Assembly: GCA_016718875.1 (NCBI GenBank)
Contig: JADKBL010000022.1
Location: 1-44,442 of the forward strand
Direction of reading: 5' to 3'
Length of the DNA stretch: 44,442 nucleotides
Origin: Bacteroidota bacterium
Lineage (GTDB): Bacteria > Bacteroidota > Bacteroidia > Bacteroidales > VadinHA17
Each line of letters begins with the position of its first letter. The first letter of the stretch is position 1. Of the stretch, positions 7,751 to 17,844 are shown piece after piece. A program made the translations under genes and the position numbers. Under the pieces are notes generated by a model. That model did not search any database. It worked only from the letters and a program-made list of their open reading frames with translations, and was not told where the DNA came from.

Positions 7751-9163
7751 ATGGAAATACTTGAAAAGATAGTTACAGTTAAAAGAATGGAAGTTATTGC
7801 CGGAAAGAAAAATAAACCGGTTGAACAACTCCGTAAATCACCCATGTTTGCCAGGGACCCAATTTCATTTTTTGATGCATTAAATAAGCCCTCACCTGCA
7901 ATAATTGCGGAATTCAAGAGGAGATCTCCTTCAAAGGGCATTATAAACAGCATTTCAAAACCTGAGGAAGTTGCAAAGGGCTACATCAATGCAGGTGTTT
8001 CAGCAATTTCAGTACTTACAGACAAGGAGTTTTTCGGCGGGGAAACTAATGATCTGGTATCTGTGTCGGCTTTCTCAGAAATTCCGGTTTTAAGAAAGGA
8101 TTTTATTATTGATGAATACCAGGTTATTGAAGCAAAATCGATCGGGGCTTCGGCAATTTTGCTAATAGGATCCATTCTTACAAGGGAGCAGGCAAAGATA
8201 CTTTCCAGTCTTGCATTCAGTCTTGGCATGGAGGTATTGTTTGAGATACATGACATTGAAGATCTTGATAAGATGAATCCTGATATAAGAATCATTGGTG
8301 TGAATAACAGGAACCTGAACACCTTTAAGGTTGATCACAGCAATGCAATTAAGATGCTCTGTCAGCTGCCAAAAGATTGTATAAAGGTTGCCGAAAGCGG
8401 ATTTGAATCCCCGGAAGAGGTTAAAATGATGTTTTCGGAGGGATATAAGGCGTTTCTTATAGGAGAGAAATTCATGCGGTCAGATGATCCGGGAGGAAGC
8501 GCAGCATCATTTATATCTGCATTGAATGAGAATTTTATGAAACTGAAGATCAAGATATGCGGAATGAGGGATACTGATAATATCCTGAAGGTATCAGCAC
8601 TCCAACCTGATATTCTGGGATTCATCTTTTACAGATCATCACCAAGATATGCCGGTGATATGCTGGATGAAGATATCCTTCTGAAAATACCCTCAACTGT
8701 TGTGAAAGCCGGAGTTTTTGTAAATGAAGATGAAAAACTAATATCAGAAACTATAAAACGCTTCTCACTGGATATGGTTCAGTTACACGGTGATGAAACC
8801 CCTGACCTTTGCCACAGACTGAAAGAAAAAAAAATTAAGGTAATAAAGGTATTCAGCATGAGCATGGAACATCCTTTCAGTAAGTGCAGTCAATATACAG
8901 GGGTAACGGATTACTTCCTTTTCGACACCCCGGCAACCGGATCAGGAGGTGCAGGCAGTAAATTCGACTGGAAGGTTCTGAATGAATATGATCTTCCGCA
9001 CCCTTTCTTTTTAAGCGGGGGCATTTCACCTGAAGACACTGACCGTATCGGAGAGATAAAAAATCCGTCATTCTGCGGAATAGACCTCAACAGCCGGTTT
9101 GAGACCAGTCCCGGAATTAAAAACACTGAGATGCTTAAAAACTTCATCTCTGACATCAGATAA
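7751..9163 (+). CDS. trpCF: Fused indole-3-glycerol-phosphate synthase / phosphoribosylanthranilate isomerase
   Basis: A single 470-codon frame holding two enzymes. Residues 1-260 are indole-3-glycerol-phosphate synthase: IIAEFKRRSPSKG, VLTDKEFFGG, VLRKDFIIDEYQ, GVNNRNLNTF and VAESGFESPEEV. Residues 263-470 are phosphoribosylanthranilate isomerase: KIKICGMRDTDN, LGFIFYRSSPRY, VQLHGDE, LFDTPATGSGGAGSKFDW and LSGGISPED. The isomerase domain begins at an internal Met263 (ATG at 8537) reached through a very short NENF linker, with no stop in between. Enterobacteria have the same fusion order, while many Bacteroidota keep trpC and trpF separate. An ancestral stop may have been lost recently, or an indel may have joined the frames. 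Internal initiation at 8537 could still yield a free isomerase. Confidence 0.93.
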   Translation: MEILEKIVTVKRMEVIAGKKNKPVEQLRKSPMFARDPISFFDALNKPSPAIIAEFKRRSPSKGIINSISKPEEVAKGYINAGVSAISVLTDKEFFGGETNDLVSVSAFSEIPVLRKDFIIDEYQVIEAKSIGASAILLIGSILTREQAKILSSLAFSLGMEVLFEIHDIEDLDKMNPDIRIIGVNNRNLNTFKVDHSNAIKMLCQLPKDCIKVAESGFESPEEVKMMFSEGYKAFLIGEKFMRSDDPGGSAASFISALNENFMKLKIKICGMRDTDNILKVSALQPDILGFIFYRSSPRYAGDMLDEDILLKIPSTVVKAGVFVNEDEKLISETIKRFSLDMVQLHGDETPDLCHRLKEKKIKVIKVFSMSMEHPFSKCSQYTGVTDYFLFDTPATGSGGAGSKFDWKVLNEYDLPHPFFLSGGISPEDTDRIGEIKNPSFCGIDLNSRFETSPGIKNTEMLKNFISDIR

Positions 9164-9178
9164 AAATATTAAACCACT

Positions 9179-10363
9179 ATGAATAAGACATTTATTTCAG
9201 ACAGCAAGGGATATTACGGGCAGTACGGTGGAGCGTATATTCCCGAAATGCTCAGGGAAAATGTAGAATCACTGAGGGCTGTTTATTACGACATCATTGA
9301 ATCGGAAGAGTTCAAGAAGGAATTCAGCATGCTTCTCACCGACTATGCAGGCAGACCGTCACCTCTGTTTTTTGCCGGCAGGCTGAGCAATAAATACGGG
9401 GCAAAAATCTACCTCAAGCGCGAAGACCTGAATCATACCGGATCACACAAAATAAACAACACAATCGGCCAGATTCTGCTTGCAAAAAAGATGGGCAAAA
9501 AGAGGATAATTGCAGAAACAGGAGCTGGTCAGCACGGTGCTGCAACAGCAACAGTTTGTGCACTTATGGGAATGGAATGTGTTGTATATATGGGTGAACT
9601 CGATATGGCCCGTCAGGAACCAAATGTAAAAAGGATGGAGATGCTGGGTGCCAGTGTGGTTCCTGCAACCTGCGGAAACAAGACCCTGAAGGATGCCACA
9701 AATGAGGCACTCCGGGACTGGATATGCAATCCGGAGAATACATTTTACATTATTGGATCTGTTGTAGGACCTCATCCTTATCCCGATCTTGTTACTAAGT
9801 TCCAGTCTGTGATAAGTGAAGAATTATTGTCCCAGCTTATGGCAAAAGAAGGAACAGAGGATCCTGATTACATTATTGCATGTGTTGGAGGCGGAAGTAA
9901 TGCCGCAGGAATATTTTATAAATATATTGACAGGAAAAAAGTAAAGCTTATTGGTGTTGAAGCTGCCGGAAAAGGTGTGGAAACAGACGAAACAGCAGCT
10001 ACAATTACTGTGGGAGAAACCGGGATAATACATGGAAGCAAGACCCTTCTTATGCAGAATGAAGATGGCCAGATAACTGAGCCATACTCTATCTCTGCCG
10101 GACTCGATTATCCGGGAGTGGGACCACTTCATGCATGGCTTGCCGGTACCGGAAGAGCATCCTATCTGAATGCAACTGACAATGAGGCACTCGATGCAGC
10201 ATATGAACTAACAAGACTTGAGGGGATTATACCGGCTCTTGAGTCGGCACACGCACTTGCCGCACTCGGAAAGCTGAAACTGAAACCTGCCGATATTGTT
10301 GTTGTAAATATCTCAGGCCGAGGAGACAAGGATATGCAGGCATACGCCAATGCAAACAGATAA
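9179..10363 (+). CDS. trpB: Tryptophan synthase beta chain
   Basis: A 394-residue PLP enzyme that condenses indole with serine. The PLP lysine is Lys91 in REDLNHTGSHKINN. Other hallmarks are IAETGAGQHGAATATVCAL, the phosphate-binding CVGGGSNAAG and YSISAGLDYPGVGP. Length matches the main (trpB1) type that partners TrpA. It lies 15 bp after trpCF and 43 bp before trpA. Confidence 0.97.
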   Translation: MNKTFISDSKGYYGQYGGAYIPEMLRENVESLRAVYYDIIESEEFKKEFSMLLTDYAGRPSPLFFAGRLSNKYGAKIYLKREDLNHTGSHKINNTIGQILLAKKMGKKRIIAETGAGQHGAATATVCALMGMECVVYMGELDMARQEPNVKRMEMLGASVVPATCGNKTLKDATNEALRDWICNPENTFYIIGSVVGPHPYPDLVTKFQSVISEELLSQLMAKEGTEDPDYIIACVGGGSNAAGIFYKYIDRKKVKLIGVEAAGKGVETDETAATITVGETGIIHGSKTLLMQNEDGQITEPYSISAGLDYPGVGPLHAWLAGTGRASYLNATDNEALDAAYELTRLEGIIPALESAHALAALGKLKLKPADIVVVNISGRGDKDMQAYANANR

Positions 10364-10406
10364 AATGACACTTCATCATTATAATTCATAAGCAAATAGA
10401 TATCAA

Positions 10407-11177
10407 ATGAACCGTATAAATAATCTGTTTAAGAAAAAAAACGGGAAGATCCTCTCAGTATATTTCACGGCAGGATATCCTGATTTAGATGATACACTTA
10501 CAATAATAAGGGAGCTTGACAGATCAGGTGTCGATATGGTCGAAATAGGCATGCCTTTTTCAGATCCTGTTGCAGACGGTCCGGTTATACAGCGCAGCAG
10601 TGAAATTGCACTGAAAAACGGAATGAATATAAATCTCCTGTTTAATCAACTTGCGAAGATCAGGGAAGTAACCGATATGCCCCTGATACTGATGGGATAT
10701 ATTAATCCTGTTTTCAGGTACGGAATGGAGAATTTTCTAGAGAAATGCAATGAAACAGGAATTGATGGTACAATTATACCTGATCTGCCACCTGATGTTT
10801 ACATGGAATCGTATGAACCACTTTATGTTAAGCATGATATCATAAATGTTTTTCTTGTAACACCACAGAGCTCTGTTGAAAGAATAAAATACCTGGATCA
10901 GATCTCGAAGGGATTCATATATGTCGTTTCAACAGCAAAAACTACAGGAGGGATTAATAGTTTTAATCAGTCGCATACGGACTATTTCCGAAAGCTTGAT
11001 AATCTTAAACTGAAATCTCCACGCCTTGTTGGTTTTGGCATTTCAGACAGGACAACCTATAATCAGGTCTGTGAATATTCTGATGGTGCGATAATAGGGA
11101 GTGCATTTATCCGGTCGCTTGAAGGAACGGGTTCACTTCCTGAAAATATAAACAGGTTTATACAAACCATCAGGTAG
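10407..11177 (+). CDS. trpA: Tryptophan synthase alpha chain
   Basis: A 256-residue TIM-barrel protein that cleaves indole-3-glycerol phosphate. Catalytic Glu46 is in VDMVEIGMPFSDP and Asp57 in ADGPVIQ. IIPDLPPD and the phosphate-binding GFGISD / GAIIGSAFI near the C-terminus are also present. It is the last gene of the operon. Its stop codon is only 4 bp from the convergent stop of the beta-helix gene. A small inverted repeat (GGTAG TAGG CTACC, about 11172-11185) at the junction is the only terminator-like structure I see. Confidence 0.96.
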   Translation: MNRINNLFKKKNGKILSVYFTAGYPDLDDTLTIIRELDRSGVDMVEIGMPFSDPVADGPVIQRSSEIALKNGMNINLLFNQLAKIREVTDMPLILMGYINPVFRYGMENFLEKCNETGIDGTIIPDLPPDVYMESYEPLYVKHDIINVFLVTPQSSVERIKYLDQISKGFIYVVSTAKTTGGINSFNQSHTDYFRKLDNLKLKSPRLVGFGISDRTTYNQVCEYSDGAIIGSAFIRSLEGTGSLPENINRFIQTIR

Positions 11178-11181
11178 TAGG

Positions 11182-13088
11182 CTACCATACCTTCAGTTTC
11201 ACAGCTCCGCTGCCGGGGTTCTCAATAGCTCCTGCTGAAGGTGCTGTTTCGGAACGTTTCTGACCAAGAAAATCCCTGTCAATTTTCAGAGGTGTTCCAT
11301 CGGGGTTTTCAAAGCCCTCTTTAGGCATCTTTGCTTTACCCAGCAATGCTGTTGTAACAAATTGGGTTTTAACAACTGATGCCATGGCATCAAGCGTATA
11401 TGTAAGAAAAACGTTTTCACCTTCCTCTGTTACTTCCAGAACAGGCTTGAATTTAGGATTTCCGCCGCAATTCTTTTCATCTCTGAAAGGCACCGCAAGA
11501 TTGTAATAAACATTACCACTGATCCAAACCTCGAGTACTGCAGTGTTGAAGCCATCAAGACCATATTTATAGAGAGGATCTCTCTTTGTTGGCATTGGTC
11601 CAGTTCCAAGGAAAATATTGTTGTAAAACCTGTAATCACCTGAAAATATTGTAGATATTCCGGCAACTTCAGTTGAATGAGGAAGGTGGTAAGGTGTATA
11701 CCTGCTTTGGCTCAGGCCACATCCTGATCATGCCAGCTATAATATTGTGCACAACAGCACCTCGCTGGCTTTGTGTAATTATTGCCACATCTGACAGGAA
11801 AAGATTATTGTCGACAAGAGTCGGACCATGGTTAACCTCCATGAAGAGATCCTCTAGATCATTCCTGTACATCAGATTACCTGAAACCCTGGTTCCCTGT
11901 GCCATCCAGTCGAGCCATATGCCACGTCCGGTATCATGAATCCGGTTATGAATGATCCTTGTATCAATGGCTGCATGGAATTTAATTCCGCCAATCTCTG
12001 CACCGGTAAACTGCCGTTTTGCCCAGATATGATGTATGTGATTATTTTCTATTGTGCTGAAAGCAGCACCCATGCTGCCGCACATTCCTGTCTGCTCACA
12101 GTTATAAATCTCATTATTCCGGACAATATGCGAGCCTATATTCTCCCTGCTCCAGCCGTTTCTTAATGTTCTGAATGTTGTTTCAATATAGTGAAGTGAA
12201 CCGTCAAGACTCATATCCGAAAGCCAGACATTATGGCCTGTTCCCCTCTCCTTTCCCAGAGTGATTCCGGAACATTTGGAATCGCTTATTTTATTGTTTT
12301 CGATTATCCATCCCTTGTTCCAGTGGGTTGAGATCATGCCAATCTGCTCAGCAGTAGGCGCCCCCCACTGAGTAGCTGCCTGGCAGATATGAAAGCCTCT
12401 TATTGTTAAATAATTAACACCAGGCTTGTCAGGATAAAAAATTGTTCTCCGAGTTGTAATTTCTACAAGCTCCTTATTTGGATTAAACTTATGGAAGTTC
12501 GCCCAAATTGTAGTATTTGAAGCATCACTCTCACAATACCATGTGTATGTTGACCCTTCCTTGTCGAGAGTACCCTCAAAAGGAACTGGGTTCTGAACTT
12601 TGGAAAGCGTCTCTTTCTCATAAAGTGATTTGCCATTCAGAAAAACTTCACCTGTATGATGAACCCTGCCTTTTCCATCAAACCAGTCGCCATATATTGA
12701 ATCCTGGTAGGGATTATAATCCCCGAAGAAGGAGTTTGGAATTGTAACTTTCCATACTTCACTTCCCTTTTCCTTTTTCCATCCTGTAATCACTTCAGAT
12801 CCCTTAATTGCTACAATTTCACCGGCAGCAGCCTGGTAAACAATTCTTTTTGAATCACTTTCTCCGCCGCGGACAGGATTGATCCATTCACGGTATGTGC
12901 CTGCATGCACCGTAATAATATCACCGGGCTGAGCAATTTGGGCAGCATGATTAATTGTTTTGAATGGTGAAGCGGATGAACCATCATTGCTGTTGTTACC
13001 TGTAACTGCAACATGGTATTCCCTGGCGCTGAGACCAGAAGAAATCATAAACGCTAAAAGAAACGAGAAAATAATTAATCTTTTTCAT
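11182..13088 (-). pseudogene. Secreted right-handed beta-helix glycan hydrolase/lyase-like protein, frame broken
   Basis: Three frames together give about 635 residues. The start MKKINYFLVSF (ATG at 13088) reads into the wrong frame. Removing one T from the TTTT near 13060 gives MKKINYFLVSLAFMISSGLSA, a clean signal peptide. The main part (13048-11669) begins EYHVAVTGNNSNDGSSASPF and QPGDIITVHAGTYREW, a DUF1565/pectate-lyase-like coil, followed by parallel beta-helix repeats (NNKISDSKCSGITLG, RNNEIYNCEQTGMCG, HNRIHDTGRGIWLDW). A second break near 11690 moves the frame to YTPYHLPHSTEVAG...GDYRFYNNIFLG, and the C-terminus ends at 11182. The architecture resembles GH141-type or other beta-helix polysaccharide enzymes; the family is not certain. 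Both breaks look like one extra base in short homopolymers, so sequencing error is possible. Confidence 0.75.
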
Positions 13089-13134
13089 ATCTGATATTTT
13101 TACTTTTTGATCCTTATTTGTACAGAATAATTTG

Positions 13135-15612
13135 TCATTTTTTAACAGCTTCAGGAGAGCCTGATGATTTAAATTCAATCGCCAGTTCCGGTGCATTCGA
13201 ATTGCTGAATTCACTTGTAACCACAATCTCCGAATTGCCTTTGGCTAAAACAGGAATCTTACCGTCACTTATCACTTTCAGTCTCTTCCAGAAATTATCA
13301 CAGAGATAAACTTTTTCCCTGTCGCAGATAATCCTGTCATCTTTCTTAAGTGAAACACTCATTTCAAGAACCTGATAATCGTTGATCTTAAATTGCAGGT
13401 GTGAAACTGATGATGACTGATCAGCTGCTGAACCGGTAGCTGTTGCATAGAATTGCAGCGGTTGTTCTTCGAATGGATTCTCAACAGTGAATTTTGTTGT
13501 AACGGGTTCACCAGTCTGAACATACCTGAACTTATGCACAAATCCCCTGGAAAGCTTTACAGAATATAGATTCCAGCTCTTATCTCCTGTTTTTTCAAGG
13601 TGGAATTCATTCTTTGGATTTTTCATCCTTTCTCTCTGATCCGGGGTGAAAGCATCAAGTCTCCTTACTTTTTGCCACTCTCTTATTGCCTCGAAAAGCT
13701 GATCCCTGTAACCATTCTTTTCAATACTTTCATCCACTCTGAGGAGGTACCCTGCATTAAAAGCAGCGCTTCTTGCCTGAATCCATTCAACCTCTTCGGG
13801 ACGGAATTCAGGATTAAGGGTGAACCATCCGAGCATACCGGGCATAAGGTTCCGTTCGAAATATCTCTGGTTTTCAATACGGTAATTTACCTGACTCTCC
13901 CTCAATGCGTTATACCAGGGTTCGCCCCAGTTCATAAAAGCATAAATATGCCAGTAGTAATGAAATGTGCCGGCCCCGCAGGCAATCCTGTACCTGTCGA
14001 TATTCCTGTACCACAGGTCAATAAACCGTGCAGCACCGTAAGTACCATGACCGGTCGGTGATTCACCGCCATAGCCATCAAAATCCATCAGATCAATTCC
14101 TGTTTCATTGCAAACTTCAGCCAGCTTAAGTGCATATTTATCCTGAAGTTTAATATCGGGATAAAATCCGCTGTAGCTGTCGTTTGTAAGCTTGTCAACT
14201 GCAGCACCCTGCTCATAAGATGCTGGTTTTGTCCCATACATACCTCTCTGGCAATCGATTAGACGCCATGGTTCATCGTCAGATACTTTCCGGAAATTGA
14301 TAAGTTCTTTCCCGATTTTTACAGTATGTGTATTACCAAGATATCTGAAATATGCCGGATCAGCCAGATAGATTATATCATCTTTTAGTCCTGCTGCCTT
14401 AGCCAGAACCGAGCTGCCTGTTTTGCAAAGGCTGTCACTCGGAACAGGGGATATATAGGAATCATTCTTTGTTGTGAACATTCCGAGAGTATGAACACCT
14501 AATGATATACCTTCCTTTCGGGCAACTTCAGTTACTTTCTTAATATCAGCAAGTCCACCAGGGAATCTTTTTTCTGAATAGCCAAAATGTCCCCAGGTCT
14601 GAAAAATATCACCGGCATGAATTAGTTTGAATCCGCATTCCTTTGCATACTGAATACTCTTCATCGGATCGCCCTCATTAAGGAGGTAGGCTTCGCCGGG
14701 GAAGGCAGATCTCTTTAACCAGACTCCATCGAGCATTGGATGAGGGAGTCCCTCTCCTGTTTCAATTTTCTCAATTATATCAAGAGTCATTGGTTCAGGA
14801 CAGCCGAACAATGCTACTGCACTACCTGCAAAATCAACATCGATTGATTCAACATACTGAACATGGTCTTTATTTCCCAGCCAGTTTTTAATGACACGCG
14901 GCTTTCTCCTGTCCCTGGAAAACAGCCTCAGCTCACTTCCGAAGGGTTTCTTAACTGCGGCACTTCCGCGGTATAATCTTACATATTCAGGCATATCACC
15001 TGTAATATTCACATTTACATCAACTTTCTGGCCTATTTTATCTTTAAGTGAGTCAGGCAATTGCTGTCCGGGAAGCGGATCAATAAATGCCCCGCCGCCG
15101 CCATTATCATCGCCATCAGGAAGGCCTTCTATAGTATTGATATTCAGAGCCTGCATTCCCACAGCATAATCTTTATTCCGCACCACGCAAATTGTTTCAC
15201 CAATCTTCTCATCAATGGCGACAGGGTAAGGTCCCCACACAACAGCATCGGCATCGTTGCGTGGTTCAAGTGAAAGCAGTTCAAGTCTCAGATAGGCATC
15301 TTTGCTGTTCACTCCGATAACAGCCTTGGATCCGTTTGGAAAGTCAAGAATTATCTTATTATCAGCTGAATTGTAAACAGCTGATACAGGCAGTATGTAT
15401 TCCGGATCCTTATAAATTGTTAACAGGGCAGCTTTTTCACCTTCAGGGAAATACTCGACTGAATTTGTCTTGTCAAAGAAGCTTGTAAGAAGTCCTTTTC
15501 CGTCAATTGCTACTTTAATATATTGTGTTTCAAGAACTATCTTCTCTCTTTTACATGAAATAACCGAAAGAGAAAATACCAGAATTAAAATCCACCCTGC
15601 TTTCTTTATCAT
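13135..15612 (-). CDS. Large TIM-barrel lipoprotein, putative glycoside hydrolase
   Basis: An 825-residue protein with signal peptide and lipobox LSVISC (Cys20), so it is surface- or periplasm-anchored. An N-terminal beta-rich region (about 25-280) is followed by a barrel-like core. The core includes FPGGLADIKKVTEVARKEGISLGVHT (about 349-374, the 'go down the path' strand of alpha-galactosidase-like barrels, read as two blocks) and TGIDLMDFDGYGGESPTGHG (about 504-523). Its clustered Asp residues at 507-512 are candidate catalytic groups. A beta-sandwich domain closes the protein. I cannot name a CAZy family. The region is one intact frame. It lies 46 bp upstream of the beta-helix gene and 27 bp downstream of the GH2 gene, consistent with one operon. 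Confidence 0.65.
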   Translation of the reverse strand: MIKKAGWILILVFSLSVISCKREKIVLETQYIKVAIDGKGLLTSFFDKTNSVEYFPEGEKAALLTIYKDPEYILPVSAVYNSADNKIILDFPNGSKAVIGVNSKDAYLRLELLSLEPRNDADAVVWGPYPVAIDEKIGETICVVRNKDYAVGMQALNINTIEGLPDGDDNGGGGAFIDPLPGQQLPDSLKDKIGQKVDVNVNITGDMPEYVRLYRGSAAVKKPFGSELRLFSRDRRKPRVIKNWLGNKDHVQYVESIDVDFAGSAVALFGCPEPMTLDIIEKIETGEGLPHPMLDGVWLKRSAFPGEAYLLNEGDPMKSIQYAKECGFKLIHAGDIFQTWGHFGYSEKRFPGGLADIKKVTEVARKEGISLGVHTLGMFTTKNDSYISPVPSDSLCKTGSSVLAKAAGLKDDIIYLADPAYFRYLGNTHTVKIGKELINFRKVSDDEPWRLIDCQRGMYGTKPASYEQGAAVDKLTNDSYSGFYPDIKLQDKYALKLAEVCNETGIDLMDFDGYGGESPTGHGTYGAARFIDLWYRNIDRYRIACGAGTFHYYWHIYAFMNWGEPWYNALRESQVNYRIENQRYFERNLMPGMLGWFTLNPEFRPEEVEWIQARSAAFNAGYLLRVDESIEKNGYRDQLFEAIREWQKVRRLDAFTPDQRERMKNPKNEFHLEKTGDKSWNLYSVKLSRGFVHKFRYVQTGEPVTTKFTVENPFEEQPLQFYATATGSAADQSSSVSHLQFKINDYQVLEMSVSLKKDDRIICDREKVYLCDNFWKRLKVISDGKIPVLAKGNSEIVVTSEFSNSNAPELAIEFKSSGSPEAVKK

Positions 15613-15639
15613 TATAGTTGGCCTGTATTTATCAGATTA

Positions 15640-17781
15640 TCAGATCCTGAAATTCCTTGTGCTTTTAATATTTCCAAAAGGCGTGTTTAACAGTATGACT
15701 TCGATGGTGTAATTACCTGGTTCGCTAACAGGATCCATTGTAAATGAAGTCTCACTTTTTCCTAATCCTTTTACAATTATGCTGACCTGTTTCTGCTGAA
15801 CAGTCTTATCATCCTTAAGAACAGTGAAGCTGACAATTCCTGACCAATCCTTCTCAAGATCATTTATGACAATTACCGGGATATTCGTTGCAACTCCTTT
15901 TTTTACTGTTTCATCCCAGAAATCTATCATCAGACCTACTGGGGCAAATGCATCCCTGACATATTTATAGAACTGAGGCTCCCATACAAGATTTGCGACA
16001 TCTATCCAGTTATCGCATGTCTGTCCGTCGGGTCTGTCATATCCCAGTGCGGTAAAATGGAGCACACCTGCTACCTGCCTGTGACAGCGCCAGAATTCAG
16101 TTTCAGCAGCGGTGTATTTTGCATAAATTTCCCAGCGCTGGGCTGCTGTAGAATTTTTACCGAGGAGATTATCATAAAGCTTTGTTGTAAGTGTGGTAGT
16201 TGCACCGTTACGGTTCAGCCAGAGCCACCCGTATTCATTTATGATAACAGGATTTGTCTCAGGATTTTTATGATTATTACCCTGTGGCACAATGCTCGCT
16301 TTTACCATATCCTTAAACTTAAAATCAGGATTTGAGTAATGATAGGGATGTGATTCAAAAATATCATTTGGTGCACGGTTGGTACTATAACTGTTGTCCC
16401 AGCTTCTTCCCGAGAGGTCGAGTGAACGGACCTTTGCAATGGCAGAGTCGATAGTGGGCTCATTCAGAAGAGTTTCGTTATTGGAATCCCATACAATAAC
16501 GCTCGGGTGGTTCCAACGCTCCTGCATCCATTCCCTGAATTCAACAGCAAGGTTTCCGGCATCAAGCTTTTTTGTCCATGTGTTCCAGCCCGGAGCACCA
16601 TACCAGATCGGAAACTCATCCTGTATCATAAAGCCTTCCTCATCAGCTATGTCATACCACTCTTCAGGTGGAAAACCAATACAGTTGCGGTATGAATTCC
16701 AGAACATATCCTCCCTGAATTTTTTATGCATCTTCCTTACCCAGTCATAGTTCCAGGGCAGATTTCCGCAAAGAGAGTCTTCGAAAAAGCGGTAAAGGGT
16801 AATATTGGTACCCCTCAGGAAGAAAGGCTTACCGTTCAGTTCAGCCATGCGAGTTTCAGGATTGAACTTAAGCTCACGCATCCCGAATCTTGTTTTGTAG
16901 CTGTCGGAAGAAGTAGTTACGTCAAGGTTATAGAGAAAAGGATTGTCCGGAGTCCAGAATGTACAATTTGTGATTGGGATTACAATATCCACAACTTTTT
17001 CATCATCCTTTCCGAATTCCAGTTTGCCTGTTTTATACTCACCTGCAACAAGTCCGCTTTTAGACTCTTTCACAATAAAAGTGACTTCTGAATTATTGGC
17101 TTCCCCCGGATTAATAAGAATAGCCTGAACCCTGGCCTGCATGTTTTTGACATCAGGTGCGACCTGTACATTCTTTATATACGGAGTCCCGCTGAGTATA
17201 AGCTCAACATTGTCATAGATGCCTGATATATATCTTACCTTCTCATAATCAAAACCATCGGGTACGTCAGAAGGAAGGGAATTCCGGCACGATCCGACAG
17301 CAATCAAAAGCTCATTTTCACCCTTTACAAGAAATTTTTTCAGATCAAAATATCCCGGAGTAAAGCTTGGGAGATGTTCACCAACAAAGGTTCCGTTCAC
17401 GAATACTTTTGTTCCGAACATTGCTTTGCCAACTTTAAGCAGGGCAACTTCGGGTATATTTTTTGAGATCGTTACCATTCTCCGGTACCAGTATGCATCC
17501 CTTATACTATCCTGCTGGGGATAGTATTTATTAGGATTCCTGTCGGAATACCTGTCCGGAACAGGTGGAGCGGCATTCTCAAATTCAGGCTCGGCAAGAG
17601 TAACAAGTCCGGGTACAGCTATGGTGTGATTATAAACCGGCGGCATTATATCTTTCTTGCCCTCTGCGATCTGCCATGTACCATTAAGCGATATTGTTTC
17701 CCTCTGACCTGATTTGCCTGAGCAGCCATTGAGGATTAAAAGAATCGCAAATAAAAACGAAAGCTGATTAAGTTTCTTCAT
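15640..17781 (-). CDS. Glycoside hydrolase family 2 lipoprotein (beta-galactosidase/glucuronidase-like)
   Basis: A 713-residue protein from ATG at 17781. The frame extends 17 codons upstream, but MKKLNQLSFLFAILLILNGC is a proper lipoprotein signal with Cys20. The GH2 order is visible: jelly-roll sugar-binding domain (SLNGTWQIAEG, YWYRRMVTI, VFVNGTFVGEH), immunoglobulin-like domain and TIM barrel (LNGKPFFLRGTNITLYRFF). The acid/base Glu436 is in VIWDSNNETLLNE and the nucleophile candidate is the Glu in VIINEYGWLW. The enzyme probably removes terminal beta-linked sugars from oligosaccharides in the periplasm or at the surface. The exact sugar cannot be told from sequence alone. Confidence 0.85.
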   Translation of the reverse strand: MKKLNQLSFLFAILLILNGCSGKSGQRETISLNGTWQIAEGKKDIMPPVYNHTIAVPGLVTLAEPEFENAAPPVPDRYSDRNPNKYYPQQDSIRDAYWYRRMVTISKNIPEVALLKVGKAMFGTKVFVNGTFVGEHLPSFTPGYFDLKKFLVKGENELLIAVGSCRNSLPSDVPDGFDYEKVRYISGIYDNVELILSGTPYIKNVQVAPDVKNMQARVQAILINPGEANNSEVTFIVKESKSGLVAGEYKTGKLEFGKDDEKVVDIVIPITNCTFWTPDNPFLYNLDVTTSSDSYKTRFGMRELKFNPETRMAELNGKPFFLRGTNITLYRFFEDSLCGNLPWNYDWVRKMHKKFREDMFWNSYRNCIGFPPEEWYDIADEEGFMIQDEFPIWYGAPGWNTWTKKLDAGNLAVEFREWMQERWNHPSVIVWDSNNETLLNEPTIDSAIAKVRSLDLSGRSWDNSYSTNRAPNDIFESHPYHYSNPDFKFKDMVKASIVPQGNNHKNPETNPVIINEYGWLWLNRNGATTTLTTKLYDNLLGKNSTAAQRWEIYAKYTAAETEFWRCHRQVAGVLHFTALGYDRPDGQTCDNWIDVANLVWEPQFYKYVRDAFAPVGLMIDFWDETVKKGVATNIPVIVINDLEKDWSGIVSFTVLKDDKTVQQKQVSIIVKGLGKSETSFTMDPVSEPGNYTIEVILLNTPFGNIKSTRNFRI

Positions 17782-17844
17782 TTTAACAGGTATAAAAAGA
17801 GTTGGAAATAAAGATAGAAAATTCTGCTTCAAACTACAGAAAGT

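Noticed and set aside
11165..11190. Strong bidirectional terminator between trpA and the convergent beta-helix gene
   Set aside because: Only a 5-bp inverted repeat (GGTAG/CTACC) is present and it has no T-run, so I did not list it as a terminator.
13600..14061. 153-codon plus-strand frame antisense to the TIM-barrel lipoprotein
   Set aside because: It lies fully within a real minus-strand gene, has no family motifs and is one of many such antisense shadows in this window.
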